The notes below the pieces were generated by a model. That model did not search any database and was not told the origin of the DNA. It saw only the letters and a program-made list of their open reading frames with translations. This document shows positions 1 through 12,036 of a DNA stretch of 64,000 bases, in pieces (the first letter of the stretch is position 1; the number at the start of each line of letters is the position of its first letter). The DNA is from Platanthera guangdongensis (Eukaryota; Streptophyta; Magnoliopsida; Asparagales; Orchidaceae): the NCBI GenBank assembly GCA_039583875.1, contig CM077147.1:107678124-107742123 (forward strand). The letters are read 5' to 3'. The position numbers and the translations under genes were made by a program.

Positions 1-2883
1 AAAAACGAAGGCTTTGGTGATCCGTTTTAATGAAGAACTTTCCTCCCACTAGATAGTGCCTCCAATGTTGTACCGCCAAAACGATAGCCAACATTTCTTT
101 CTCATAAGCCGGTAGTAGCTTGATCTTTTGTCCCAATGCCTTGCTAAAGTATGTCAAGGGTCGGTTTTCTTGAGTGAGGACAGCCCCAACGCCACTGTCC
201 GACGCGTCTGTCTCTATTGTGAACAGCTTCTCGAAGTTCGGTAATGCCAACACCGGTGGTTCGGAAACGGCTTTCTTCAGATTTTCAAATGCCCGGCCGG
301 CTTCATCATCCCATGAAAAATGCACTTCCTTCAAGAGTTTTGTGAGTGGCTTCGCTATGGTTCCGTACTCTTTGATGAAACGGCGGTAGTACCCCGTCAA
401 CCCTAAAAACCCTCTCAGCTTCTTTAATGATGATGGGGGGGCAGTCCAACATGGAGCGTACTTTAGTGGGATCGGTCGCGACGCCCTTGTCCGAAATGAT
501 GTGTCCCAAATAATGCACCTCCCGTAGACCAAAACCGCATTTATTCCTCTTTAAAAACAGCTGTTGTGTTCGCATCACCTCCAAGGTAGTGTCTAGGTGT
601 TCCAAATGAGTTTCCCAAGACGGGCTAAATACCAAGATATCATCGAAGAACACGAGAATGGACTTCCTCAGCTGTGATTGAAATAATGTGTTCATCAAAC
701 TTTGGAATGTCGAGAGCGCGTTTGTCAACCCAAAGGGCATGACCAGAAACTCGAAGTGTCCATGGTGCGTTCTGAACGCCGTCTTGTACACATCTTCTTC
801 CGCCATCTGAACTTGGTGATACCCCGGCCCACAAATCGAGCTTAGAGAAAAAAACCGCCCCATGTAGTTCATCAATTAGCTCCTCAATAATTGGTATCAG
901 AAAGTGGTCTTTGATCGTATTTTGGTTGAGCTTCCGGTAGTCCACACATAGCCTCCAACTACCGTCCGTTTTCTTTACCAACACCACGAGTGACGCATAT
1001 GGACTGCCGCTCGGCCGAACGGTACCGACTTCCAACATCTCTTTGACTAACCCTTCAATCTCCGTCTTCTGTAATGGTGAGTACCGGTAGGGTCGTAGGT
1101 TGATCTCCGTCTTTTCGTCCCTAAGATGTATTTGATGTTCATGCCCCCGCCGGGGTGGTAGCTCTCTCGGTTCCCCGAATACATCCCGGAATTTGTGTAA
1201 CACCGAGGCTAACTGCCCTTCCCGAATTTCCCCCAACTGTGATTCCATCCATGACGGTTTCCTGCCCGGTCCGTGCTCTTCCTCCCCACCGGCCGGCTGC
1301 TCTTCAATGCTGCACACCGCCATCATGCTACACTGTCCCCCTCCTTTGGTAATCAGTTTTTGCATACGTTGTTGTTTGGTCCACGTTCCGGTGGTGCTTT
1401 GCGAGCCCCTTAGTGATATTTTACGGCCCTGACTAATGAACTCCATCTGAAGATTCTTAAAGTCCCAATGCACCACTCCCAATGTGATGAGCCATTGTAC
1501 GCCCAACACGACCTCACATCCTCCCAATGGAAGGACGAGCATTTCCGATGAGAAACCTACGCCTTGCATGCACCATTGGAACTCCACCTTGTGTGCTCTT
1601 GCGATTGTCCTGTCGTTAGCAATCGCGACATTAAACATAGGGATTGGAGTGAGCTTACATTGCAACCGTGATGCGGCGTTGACATCAATGAAGTTGTGAG
1701 TACTCCCGGAGTCGATGAGTATGCTGATGGGTTTCCCTTGATATGATGCTATCACTCTCATGGTGTGGAAGTGCGTTAAACCGGTTAACGCGTGGAAGGA
1801 TACCTGCGGCACAGTTCCCTCGGTGGTCCCCTCCTCAGCAATAATGATCTCCTCCCCATCCTCTGGTTCCCCTTCCACCTCCCCTTCGTCGACGGCCTCC
1901 CCGTCCTCCTCCTCCAGTACTAGCTCCAAGGTATATGATTGTTGTTTATCCATGCATCGATGGCCCAGGGTGAACTTGCTATCACACCAAAAACACAGGC
2001 CCTTGCTTCGCTTCTCGTCCATCTCCCGTTGCGTCAAGCGAGGATGACTTCGCCGGCTCGGTATGTGCCCGGAAGAAGTGCGTTGCCCGAAGTTGTTGGA
2101 TTGCCATTTAATAGGAGGTGGCTGCCTCTCCTTCCCTTGTCCTCCCGCAAATATGCCACTCCCTCCCTTCCGTTGTGTGGCGGTGAGTTGGTGTTCCTGT
2201 AGCCGAGCCAACGAACACACTTTCCTTAGCATCTTTGGTTGAAACATCCGCACCGCAAACTCGATCTCATCTTTGAGTCCGGCCAAGAAAAAACTGATAG
2301 CATACTCCTCAGAGATGTCGACCCGGTGTAGAAGGACATCGAACTCATCCACGTAGGTTTGAACCGATCCCTTCTGTCTTAGGTTCTTCAAATCACTCGT
2401 CGGGTCATCGAACAAGAGGGACCCAAATCTCCCCGTGATGGCTTTCCTGTACTCTTCCCACTGCGGCCATTGGCGGGTGATGCGTGCCTTCATATACGCT
2501 TGATGCCAATACAGCGTCTTTCCCTCGATGTGTGCCGACGCCACCATCACCTTTTGATCCTCCGGTGTGGCATCAATATCAAAAAATTGCTCACAGCGGT
2601 AGATCCACTCCATGACCGCCTCCCCGGTGAACCTCGGAAAATCCAACCGTGAAAAACGGGTAGCTACGTGGCCCTGTTGCGGAGATGGCGGGGGGTAGGT
2701 TGCCGCCGAACCTGGACTCTCGCCGCCCCCAGGTCGCCCGACCTGCGTCGTCTCGCAGAAGAGGCGGATCTGCTCGGTTAGGGCTTGGATGGACTGCACC
2801 ATGTTGTCCTGGGTCCTGGTCATCGCCTCCTGCGTCGCCTTCAGCGCCTCCACATCGTGCACCAGGTCCTTCGACGGCGCCAT
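1..2883 (-). pseudogene. gypsy gag-pol polyprotein, frameshifted, 3' end off window
   Basis: The start MAPSKDLVHD (2883) is chosen because it follows the primer binding site; an upstream Met at 3027 lies inside the LTR. In order: gag capsid-like region (about residues 80-240, WPQWEEYRKAITGRFG); a short zinc-knuckle CFWCDSKFTLGHRC; an acidic linker; protease with LIDSGSTHNFID near 1705; reverse transcriptase with CVDYRKLNQ near 940 and FFDDILVFS near 640; and gypsy RNase H with TDASDSGVGA near 200. The reading frame changes near 830-875 and again near 430-441, where the plus strand has a run of seven G. Both breaks disable RT/RNase H. The gag and protease part is open for over 2 kb. The protein would package and copy the element RNA; this copy cannot do so alone. 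Confidence 0.88.
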
Positions 2884-2900
2884 GAAAAGGAGCTGGTGTC

Positions 2901-2914
2901 TGGCTCTGATACCA
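2901..2914 (-). promoter_or_regulatory. Primer binding site, tRNA-Met type
   Basis: TGGTATCAGAGCCA on the minus strand, the usual plant complement to initiator tRNA-Met, one base inside the LTR. The gag ATG (2883) follows only about 18 nt later, so there is almost no leader. Confidence 0.8.
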
Positions 2915-2915
2915 G

Positions 2916-3244
2916 TGATGCGGTCGGTTCCGGAGATGAAGCAAGTGTGTGCGAACTGGAGAATGGAAGGAGAAAACCTGCTGGATAATTGATTAAAACG
3001 AACCACAAACACAGATACACGGATCACCTAAGAGCAAGCTCTAAACAGTGAAACACCCAAGAAGTTCCAGCCACAGCCGGCAGCTTCTCCACAAGACTCA
3101 ACAAGATAGCATACCAAAACAAAACCTACCTCTTAGCTATTTATATCACACAGCTAAGAGTAATACACACTAATTCTACTTAACATAAACCTCATAACCT
3201 TAACAGACCCGGTCCTCCCAGCGACACCGAACCGGCACGCAACA
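2916..3244 (-). repeat. 5' LTR of the edge gypsy element
   Basis: About 329 bp. Read on the minus strand it starts TGTTGCGTGC and ends in CA, one base before the primer binding site. A TATA-like TATAAATAGC lies near 3137-3148. Only one LTR is in the window, so the outer edge at 3244 rests on the TG/CA rule and not on LTR-LTR alignment or a target duplication. Confidence 0.65.
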
Positions 3245-3803
3245 TATAGATCTTCATTCAGTTTCTGAAAGTAGATCAACATTTGAGAATATTTTTACTT
3301 CAGTTTTCCTTTCTTTGTTTTACTCTGTTTACATTTTTTTAGCTTTGTTTTTACTCACTAGTAGAAAAGATGTTTATGTTGTTAACTTAGCTTCCCTCAT
3401 TCACAATAAGTCTCCAATAATATTTAAGTTGAAGCAAAAGTGTTTGATTTAATGTCTCAATGAAGAATCATATTTCTTTGCTCCAATTTTTTCATCTCAC
3501 TGTTATTTTTCTAAGCATTTATCTACATTTAGATGCAACTGCATTCTGCAGAAAATCTTCTTGAAACATTTGATAGTGCAAAAGGCTCGGTGCAGAAGAC
3601 AAACTCACAAAAAACATATGAAGGAAACCAGAAAATACTCCCATTAAATAGAGGACAAGTTTCATGCAAGATGAATTCCTAATAAGCCGAAGAGAATTAT
3701 TTTTCAGGTCAAAAACACTAAGTTCATGTCAGGTAGGCACATAAAAGGCAGAATAACCATTGCTAATGATACAGGACACTCGTACGCTTTACAAACATAT
3801 TTT
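3245..3803 (-). other. Non-coding segment, probably intron 2 of the host gene
   Basis: AT-rich sequence between the gypsy LTR and the copia insertion. I read both strands for the next DUF632 exon and found none. The copia target duplication ATTTT at 3799-3803 shows it was contiguous with 9434 onward before that insertion. Confidence 0.55.
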
Positions 3804-4502
3804 TGTTGGAAATGTGTATGGGCTCCCGCTCTCAATCCCAACTCCACGAACAATTTCACTTGCCACCAAAACTCAACACCCAAACCGAGACCGCCGCCTC
3901 AAACCGCGCGACCTCCCACTATAGGCGAGTACCACCCCGCGCGAGCGAGCTCCCGCCTCCACGCGCGACCACAACCCAGCGAGGTCGCCTTCACCACCTC
4001 GCGCCTAAACCACCAGGCGAGACCTCACCCCACTCGCGGCTTGACCGCCCAACTCGCGTGGCGAGATCGGTCTATTCGCGACCTGCTCCTGCGCGAGCTC
4101 CACCTGCGAGTGCTACACCAGCGCGAGCTCCTCCTGCCGAGATCACCAAAGCGCGAGTCGCACAAGCCGCGAGTTCTCTCTCGTTGCGTGCTCACCAAAC
4201 CGCACGGCTTCTACTTCTAGCCGCCGGGACAAAAAACCACACCAGCGCTGCGGCGCTTCCCTCTCTCTCTCTAAATAGGAAGCAGGAGTTTGGGAGTTTA
4301 TCTCACTATCATCAATCATAAAAGGAACTACAAAGGGCCTTTATATAGGCAAAGCAAAAAACCCAAAACCTCTCTCCTAATAAATACAACTTTTCATCTA
4401 CCCATTTATTACATTCTCTCTCTCCCATGCATTAAAAGTAAACATAAATAAGTGCACTTCCATCAACCTTGTGGGGCCCGGTCAACATGTCAAAGTCCAA
4501 CA
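3804..4502 (-). repeat. 3' LTR of the copia element
   Basis: Plus-strand ends are TGTTGGAAAT and AAAGTCCAACA, so the minus-strand LTR is also TG...CA. A TATA box CTATATAAAGG on the minus strand lies at 4340-4349. The stretch 3905-4190 is dense in CGCGAG and CTCGCG motifs. Open frames of up to 172 codons across it are shadows of this GC-rich repeat and also occur in the other LTR. Confidence 0.95.
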
Positions 4503-4520
4503 AAACTCCCCCTCAAACTT
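4503..4520 (-). promoter_or_regulatory. Polypurine tract of the copia element
   Basis: Minus strand TTTGAGGGGGAGTTT directly abuts the 3' LTR, the expected plus-strand primer for reverse transcription. It overlaps the end of the pol reading frame. Confidence 0.85.
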
Positions 4521-7500
4521 GGCAGACCATGCCGAGTTTGCTTTTCAACTTTAAGAACGTCTCTACTTTTAATGCCTTGGTGAAGATGTCCGCAACCTGC
4601 TCTCCAGTTGGGCAATACACCACCTCCACTGTCTTCTGCTCCACTTGTTCACGGAGGAAATGATACCTCGTCTCGATGTGCTTGCTCCTTCCATGCAGCA
4701 CCGGGTTCTTCGCGAGCTGGATGGCCGACATGTTGTCCACCAACATTGTTGTTGGCCCATCCACTCCATGATGCAGACTCTCCAGAAGGTTCCTTAGCCA
4801 GATAGCGTGGCAAGTGCCAGCAGCCGCTGCAATGTATTCTGCCTCACATGACGATAGAGCTATCGTGGCTTGCTTCTTCGAGCTCCAAGAGAACGCACCC
4901 GTTCCCATGTTGAAAACATACCCGGAAGTGCTTTTCCGATCGTTTACATCCCCGCCGTAGTCACTGTCCGAGTAACCTACCAGCGTCAGTTCCTCTCCAG
5001 TTGAGTACTTCAGCCATGGCCTCTTGTCCCGTTGATGTACCTCAGGATCCTCTTCGCCGCTATGAAGTGGTCTTCCTTTGGTTCCTCCATGTGTCTGCTC
5101 ACCAGCCCGACTGCATACATGATGTCCGGTCGGGTGAAGGTTAGGTAACGTAGACTTCCCACCAAGCTTTTGAATAAGGTGGAGTCTACCGCTCCTTCCT
5201 TCGACTCCTTGCTCAACTTCAGGCCTGGGTCGGCAGGAGTACAGATGGGCTTGCTGTTCTCCATCCTGAACTTCCTTAGGATCTCCTCCGCATACTTCTT
5301 TTGTGAGATGAAGATCCCGTCTTTACTCTGCTTTACCTCCACTCCCAAAAAGTAGTTGAGCTCCCCTAGGTCCGTCATCTCGAACTCCTTCATCGTTCTC
5401 TTGAACTCCTCGTACATCGAAGGGTTGTTACCTGTGAAGATCATATCGTCCACATATAGACATACGATCATCATGTCGCCGTTCTTCTCAACCTTCGTGT
5501 AGAGGGCATATTCATGAGGGTTCTTCTTGTAGCCATGCTTCTGCAGGTAAGCATCTATTCTCCCATTCCAGGCTCGAGCTCCTTGCTTCAGCCCATATAA
5601 AGCCTTGTCCAGCTTGCATACTTTTCTCTCCTGCCCTTTCACCACATAACCTGGAGGCTGCTCAATGTACACATCTTCCTCCAGGTAGCCATTCAGGTAG
5701 GCAGATACCACATCCATCTGCATAATCTTCCATCCATGATGGGCAGCCAGAGCAATGATCAAACGGATAGTGTCTATCCGTGCCACTGGGGCGAAGACTT
5801 CACCATAGTCCACGCCTTGGACTTGTCGGTAGCCCTTCACGACTAGCCGCGCCTTGTGCTTCTCCACGCCCCCATCTTTGTTCTTCTTCACCTTATAGAC
5901 CCATTTCACCCCGAGGGGTTTTTGGCCTGCAGGTGGATCCACCAGCTTCCAGGTGTCATTCTTCTTAATGGAGGCTATCTCCACATCCATAGCACTCCTC
6001 CAAGTTTTCTCTTTGGCTGCTTCCTCGTACGAGTATGGCTCAACATCTGCTAAGAGACAATATAAAGAAAAGTTGTTAGCAGTTGGTGCCGTCTCCTCGT
6101 AGATCTCCTCCAACCTCCTCATCCGAGGTTGAGGACGATCCGCCTTGCTCCCGCTGGTACTTGCTCCACTGGAACCACCTCTACTAGTGCTTGCTCCACT
6201 AGAGTAGGGAGTGAGAGCTCCCCCTGGCTCCCTGCTGGGTGGTGATGGTGGCTCAGCTCCACCCATCTCAGCCTCCGCTTCCTGACCATCCTCTTCTTCA
6301 TCATCATCGAAGAACATCCCTTTGATGCCTCTCGTTGCTTCATCCCAGCTCCAGCTACTCCCTTCTTCAAACACCACATCCCTTGAGATGATGGCCTTCT
6401 CCGTCACCGGATTATACAACTTGTAAGTCTTGCTCGCAGGAGCGTAGCCTACAAAGATACACTTCTCGCTCCGGTCATCCAGCTTCCTCCTTCTCTGGTC
6501 CGGGACGTGGGCATAAGCCACACACCCGAAAACCCTTAAGTGCTTCACACTGGGCTTCCACTCACTCCAAGCTTCGAATGGAGTCTTGAACTTCACACTC
6601 TTTGTTGGACAACGGTTCAGCACGTACACTGCCACTTGTACCGCTTCCGCCCAGAACTTCTTTGGCAACCCCTTGCCCTTCACCATGCTCCTCGCCATGT
6701 TCATGATGGTAAGGTTCTTCCTCTCTGCCACGCCATTCTGCTGGGGCGAGTATGCCGCCGTCAGCTGATGAGAGATCCCCCATTGCTTACAGTACTCGTC
6801 AAACAGCCTAGAGATGTACTCCCCACCCCTATCCGTTCTGAGCACCTTCAGCGGTTGACTACTCTCCTTCTCAGTCATCGCCTGGAACTCCTTGAACTTG
6901 TCAAGTGCCTCAGCCTTCTCCCTTAGAAAATAAACCCAACACTTCCTGCTGAAGTCGTCAGTGAAGGTAATGTAGTACTTGCTTCCACCTATTGAAGTAG
7001 TCTCAAACGGACCAGCGATGTCCGAGTGAACTAACTCCAACGGCCTTGTTGCTCTCCGGGACTTGCCACCCTCAAAAGTTTCTCTCCTCTGCTTCCCCTT
7101 CGTGCATGCCTCACAGACCCTATGAGGAGGTGTGATCATAGGCAGTCCTTCCACCATCTTTGATCCAGACAACAACTTCAGGCCTGTGAACCCCAGATGC
7201 CCCATCCGGTGGTGCCACAGCCAAGCTTCCTCCTCTTCTTCATTCCTCGCGAGACATGCCGTCTCCTTTACATCCATGCTCAAAGTGAAGAGACGGTTCG
7301 CCGTCATCTTTACCCTCACTACTTCTTTCCCATGACCGTCCTTCATGGCCAGGGTGTCATCCCGCAACAAGACCCGGTAGCCCTTCTCCACCAGCTGCCC
7401 AAGACTTAGGATGTTACTCCTCAAGCCCGGCACATAAAAGACGTCGTTGATGAGAACCTCCTTTCCACTCAACACAACCGCCACAACTCCTCTCCCTTCC

Positions 7501-8681
7501 ACTGCTATCTTTGAGGCGTCGCCGAAACTCACCTCACCACCATTTGGTTCAAGGCTCGTAAACAGCTCCCTCTCACCGCACATGTGGTTGCTGGCTCCGG
7601 TGTCTAAGTACCACACTCCATTCCTTCCGCCTCCAGCACCTTGGATAGTAAGGAACATCATCGGGTCGCCTCCCGTGTTACTTGTCTCCGCATAGTGGTT
7701 GGTCTCTCCTCCCTTCCGAGGAGCCCAACAATCATAGCTCATGTGTCCGAACTTGCCACAGTTGTAGCATTGAGTCTGGGACATGTCTCCTCTACCTCCT
7801 CTTCCTTGGCCTCTGCCTTGGTCTTTTCTTCCTCTGCCTTGGCCTCTGCCTTGGCCTCTTCCTCTACCTCCGGCGTTCCAACCTTGGTTCTGCTCGAACT
7901 CCTTCTGGTGTGATTGACTTCTCCCTTGGTCTCTACCACCTCTTCCTCCTCTACCTCTTCCTTGGTAGCCACGGCCACGCTGGCCACCACCTCTTCCTGA
8001 GCTCTCTCCGAAGTTCAGCTGAGTCTGGAGTGCTTTTCCCAAGCCACTCACTTCTTCATCATCTTGCGTCATTCTGTACTCATGGGCTTGCAGTGAGCCT
8101 ATCAATTCATCCGCCATCATCACCGTGAGGTCCTTCGATTCTTTGATGGCCACCACCACGTGTCGGAACTTTTTTGTCATAGAGCGTAGGAGCTTCTCCA
8201 TGAAGCTAACCTCGTCTATGGTCTCCACATTTCTCTTCATCTCATTTGTGAGCGTCCGTAGACGGGTCACATAGTCGCCAACCTTCTCCGACCCTTGCAT
8301 CCTTATCATCTCATACTGGCCTCGGAGGGATTGCAACTTAACTTTCTTGGCCTTGTCTACTCCCTGCATGGAGCGCTGCAAGATCTCCCATGCCTCCTTC
8401 GAAGTCTCGGCGTCCGAGATCTTTTCGAACGTAGCTTCATCTACACCTTGATACAAAATGAACAACGCCTTCTTGTCCCTCTTTTTAGCTTCTCTCAATG
8501 TTGTCCTCTGTGCGTTCGTTAACGCGGCTTCTGCTTCGGCAGTCAGCACCTCCACACCATCCTCTACTACCTCCCACAACTCCTTGGAGGCTAGTAGTAC
8601 CCTCATCTGGATGCACCAGTTCCCATAGTTGGTCTTCGTCAACTTGGGGACTTGCCCCGGCACGGCACCTCCAAACTTCAT
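4513..8681 (-). pseudogene. copia gag-pol polyprotein, one frameshift
   Basis: The ORF from Met at 8681 runs 1,223 codons, then continues in another frame for about 165 codons to 4513. In order: gag (residues 1-300, with an RG-rich basic tail at about 230-300); zinc knuckle [14 protein letters not shown] at about 302; protease [11 protein letters not shown] at about 355; GAG-pre-integrase HRMGHLG; integrase core from HSDIAGPF at about 545 through DDFSRK and the [15 protein letters not shown] glutamate; RT from KWVYKVKKN at about 925 with YVDDMIF at about 1074; and RNase H with SSCEAEYIAAA. The frame is lost by what looks like one missing base just after [10 protein letters not shown], close to 5010-5020. 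Everything else is open, so this is one step from an intact copy. It may be a real defect or an assembly error. Confidence 0.93.
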
Positions 8682-8717
8682 CTCTCCCCTACTTCAAACC
8701 TTCCGATGGTCTCGAAC

Positions 8718-8732
8718 CTCGCTTTGATACCA
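8718..8732 (-). promoter_or_regulatory. Primer binding site of the copia element
   Basis: Minus strand TGGTATCAAAGCGAG, two bases inside the 5' LTR. It matches the tRNA-Met type complement with A in place of G at the ninth position. The gag start codon is about 40 nt downstream. Confidence 0.8.
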
Positions 8733-8734
8733 CT

Positions 8735-9433
8735 TGTTGGAAATGTGTATGGGCTCCCGCTCTCAATCCCAACTCCACGAACAATTTCACTTGCCACCAA
8801 AACTCAACACCCAAACCGAGACCGCCGCCTCAAACCGCGCGACCTCCCACTATAGGCGAGTACCACCCCGCGCGAGCGAGCTCCCGCCTCCACGCGCGAC
8901 CACAACCCAGCGAGGTCGCCTTCACCACCTCGCGCCTAAACCACCAGGCGAGACCACACCCCACTCGCGGCTTGACCGCCCAACTCGCGTGGCGAGATCG
9001 GTCTATTCGCGACCTGCTCCTGCGCGAGCTCCACCTGCGAGTGCTACACCAGCGCGAGCTCCTCCTGCCGAGATCACCAAAGCGCGAGTCGCACAAGCCG
9101 CGAGTTCTCTCTCGTTGCGTGCTCACCAAACCGCACGGCTTCTACTTCTAGCCGCCGGGACAAAAAACCACACCAGCGCTGCGGCGCTTCCCTCTCTCTC
9201 TCTAAACAGGAAGCAGGAGTTTGGGAGTTTATCTCACTATCATCAATCATAAAAGGAACTACAAAGGGCCTTTATATAGGCAAAGCAAAAAACTCAAAAC
9301 CTCTCTCCTAATAAATACAACTTTCCATCTACCCATTTATTACATTCTCTCTCTCCCATGCATTAAAAGTAAACATAAATAAGTGCACTTCCATCAACCT
9401 TGTGGGGCCCGGTCAACATGTCAAAGTCCAACA
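8735..9433 (-). repeat. 5' LTR of the copia element
   Basis: 699 bp, four mismatches from the partner at 3804-4502. TATA box on the minus strand at about 9270-9280. The CGCGAG/CTCGCG cluster is at about 8836-9121. Confidence 0.95.
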
Positions 9434-9569
9434 ATTTTAGGAAACAAAATAGCTCACTTCTACAAGGAGCTCTGTGTACTGTGAACATTAGCAAGATTGA
9501 CTAGCTACCTGGATGTTATTATGCTCTGAAACCAAAAAAATGAGTAAAATTAAAGTAGTTGAATTGTAC

Positions 9570-9778
9570 CTTAACTTCCTCATAAAGTTTTTTCTCCCAT
9601 ACATGCAACTTTTCAAGGGTTGAAGAGAGGTAGCCAGACTTCATACTACCATATTTCTCGAGCTCTGCATTGGTTAACCTGCTCTTTGTTGTTCTTGCGG
9701 CCAAATGATTCCTCCGTTTGAAAAGATGGCGTGAGGATATATGGAAGCCAATGAAAACCATCATCCTGGAGGAGATCA
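9570..9778 (-). CDS. DUF632 protein gene, coding exon 2
   Basis: This is an internal exon of 209 nt on the minus strand. It is preceded by a pyrimidine-rich acceptor ending TTGCAG (AG at 9779-9780) and followed by donor GTACAATT. It enters in phase 1 and ends in phase 0. The translation contains ISSRMMVFIGF and SSTLEKLHVWEKKLYEEVK. The WEKKLYEEVK block is the hallmark of the plant DUF632 domain. Joining the last base of exon 1 (50922) to this exon gives a valine codon and the family-like text LFR-V-ISSRMM. Both flanking introns carry retrotransposons (copia 136 bp downstream, a 41-kb stack upstream). The next exon, expected to begin with the acidic continuation of the domain, is not found in 1-9569. 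The molecular function of DUF632 is not settled; rice REL2 and Arabidopsis NRG2 are family members. Confidence 0.85.
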
Positions 9779-12031
9779 CTGCAACAGTATTTATAAGATT
9801 CGCCAACTCTACAGACAAATAATTATAACAAATTAACAATGGAACTCCCACCTCACCACCATATTACAACAACAACAAAGCAATCAGTTTTATAAAGGAC
9901 TTCAAAGTTACATCAATCTCCCAGAAAAGGGGGGAAAATTGGTGGTTTGGAATATCAGGGTTATCAATGCAAAAATCATATACAACAAGCCTAAGGCCTA
10001 TCTACCGAAAAGTAAGGGCATACTTAACTTCTTATTAACAAGTAATACAACCTTAATCACGATAAATTTCAACAATAAACTCATCTGGTATCAGGTTCAT
10101 GCTAGATCTATCACTTGAAATGCAAATCCAGATGCAACATTGCTGCTTTGACCTTCAAGGAACTAGATTACACTAGGATCATGTTAAACTCGGTTCAATG
10201 ACATAATAAAAACACGATCGGAATCAAACCAGCCCAAATTGTAAAAATGAACATCCATCATTCTAATGATGTGATGGCCTGGTATGATTTTTGATGACAT
10301 CATTCCTAGATATGCTCCCTCTGATCTGCTGGAGGACCACCATACCCTTGAAAAAAAGGCATGCTAGTACAAGCTATGATGACGTATTGACGTCCAATTT
10401 CCCACCATACAAAACTTCAGGCTTCCATACTCTTTTCCGACAAAGGCACGGGGAACTTCTTTCAAGTCCGGAGTTAAGCATCATAGTGCTCCCAGGCTAA
10501 ACCTTCCTTTTAATCATTACCCTTCTTTTTGTTGAGTTTATGTATGGAAGTACGTCTTGGAACCAGGGACGCCTCCTTCCAGACACTCAACTTGGACAGA
10601 GTAACTTACGTCATGCAAGTAACAACATCAACTCTTCAGTCTTATGCCGCAACTATTAATGGTTAGGCTTATAGAATTCTTCTTTCTAATAGTTCTGGTT
10701 TGGCGCAAGTATGGTATCCACTATTTTTTGCATATCTTATTGCGCAACTTCTAGATATGGAATGGTAGAGATAAGAAAAAATACAAGAGGGAAATGGAGG
10801 AAAACTCAAGACACCAGATCCTTGGACGAAATAACTATTAAAAAAATGCATACATTAGTGTTATTACAAAATCTCCCTCAAATAGAAATACCAGCCCCCT
10901 ACATAAAAAATAAGATTGTTGTTTACCACAAGCCAGAAAAGGCTTTTCGCACACCAAAAACCCCCATGATTTACGATGCCAAAAAAAATTAAGGATTGCT
11001 ATCCACAAATTTTCAACACTCGTCTCCCGCTACTCCACCAGTCATCAAGGGCACTATCATTGCTCTCCCCATCCTCTTGGGTCCCACAAGATGATGTCTC
11101 CATAGTTTGTCAAGCATTGGGCCAAAAAGTGTCTTAGTCGTTTCACGCTAACGAGAGAAAACAGGGTTACTACTGGTTGAGAATTACTTTGGTTGACAAA
11201 CGGTCAAGTGCGAAAGACTTAGAGACAACGAGACAAGATTTTGCACATGGGGCATTAGTCGTGCATGATTTGATTAATTAAAAGTTTGTCCTCCAAAGTG
11301 TTGTTAATCCCCTCTTTATATTAGTATGGGTCTGCGCAGCCAAATAAAAAATAGGCTAAATACAGGTACGACTCATAGGTGCCTAAGGACATTGACGAAT
11401 AAGGAAGAGCGTCTTCAAGAACCAGGAGAGAGTCTGCGAGAATATTAGAAAGTATGCAAACATATCAAAGTGCGACGAGAACCATAATATTTTGAGGTCG
11501 ACCGAGCCCTGGGCTGTTATGTGAGTTCTTAAAGGAGTCCTAAGCTTCGACCTACTTCAGGGAGGTGATGTGAATATACATGATTTTGGCAAGAATCACT
11601 TTACAACATTAGAAGATGGGGGGCGTTGAACTCTGGGTAGAAAGAATTCCCGTATTTTTCTAGGTCTCGCTAGAGACTTAAGAAAAATTGAATGCCAGCT
11701 CGTTAAAAATGTCAAGATAACTTATAAATAAATTGTCTGTGAGATAAAACATTGTGACATTATTGTAGATATATCAGAAATGAATGCAGATGACTTAATT
11801 GGCATTTTTAGTATGATAGGGTCTGCAAAACCCTTTCACAACTGATAAGATCTAAATTTTTCCATCATGTAGTATAAGCGAGTCCCGGAAGCTTAAGAAC
11901 CATCTGTGAATTGTCGTATAATCTCAGTAAATATTGGCTCTCATCACAAAATTATTGAATCTTTGACAAAAATTCGTGTTAACGAGACAAATAGTAATGG
12001 GCAAATCCTGGTAGTGAACTGAGCACTGCTC
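9779..12031. other. Intronic sequence without recognised features
   Basis: AT-rich, with many stops in all frames and no convincing ORF, LTR end or RNA gene. A short stretch near 10450-10490 faintly recalls 5S rRNA wording but does not align beyond about a dozen bases. Confidence 0.5.
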
Positions 12032-12036
12032 AAAAC

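Larger units (their letters stand above)
1..3244 (-). mobile_element. Ty3/gypsy LTR retrotransposon, 5' part, cut by window edge
   Basis: On the minus strand the order is LTR (3244-2916), tRNA-Met type primer binding site, gag, protease, reverse transcriptase and RNase H, which runs off the window at position 1. The integrase and second LTR are therefore not visible. The domain order (RT before integrase, gypsy-type RNase H) fits Ty3/gypsy. The zinc-knuckle and protease spacing resembles chromoviruses, but without integrase and chromodomain I do not assign a lineage. At least two frameshifts in pol make this copy non-autonomous. It probably lies in intron 2 of the host gene, because exon 2 is at 9570-9778 and no later exon is visible to its left. 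Confidence 0.9.
3804..9433 (-). mobile_element. Ty1/copia LTR retrotransposon, full length, young
   Basis: Two LTRs of 699 bp each (3804-4502 and 8735-9433) flank one internal region on the minus strand. The flanking duplication is ATTTT (3799-3803 and 9434-9438). I counted four mismatches between the LTRs, about 0.6%, so the insertion is recent. Internal parts in minus-strand order are a primer binding site, one gag-pol ORF with the copia order protease-integrase-RT-RNase H, and a polypurine tract. The only evident coding defect is a one-base frameshift at the RT/RNase H boundary near 5010-5020. The element lies in intron 2 of the DUF630/632 gene, in the same orientation as the gene. Confidence 0.95.

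Noticed and set aside
3245..3803. Possible exon 3 of the DUF632 gene
   Set aside because: No DUF632 block found on the minus strand; stops are frequent and base composition is intron-like.
3803..4321. 172-codon ORF, present twice (also 8734-9252)
   Set aside because: It lies wholly in the copia LTRs and is kept open by GC-rich motif bias; no homology or start context.
10430..10500. Possible 5S rRNA fragment
   Set aside because: Only a short GGAGTTAAGC-like word agrees; the remaining 5S boxes are missing.
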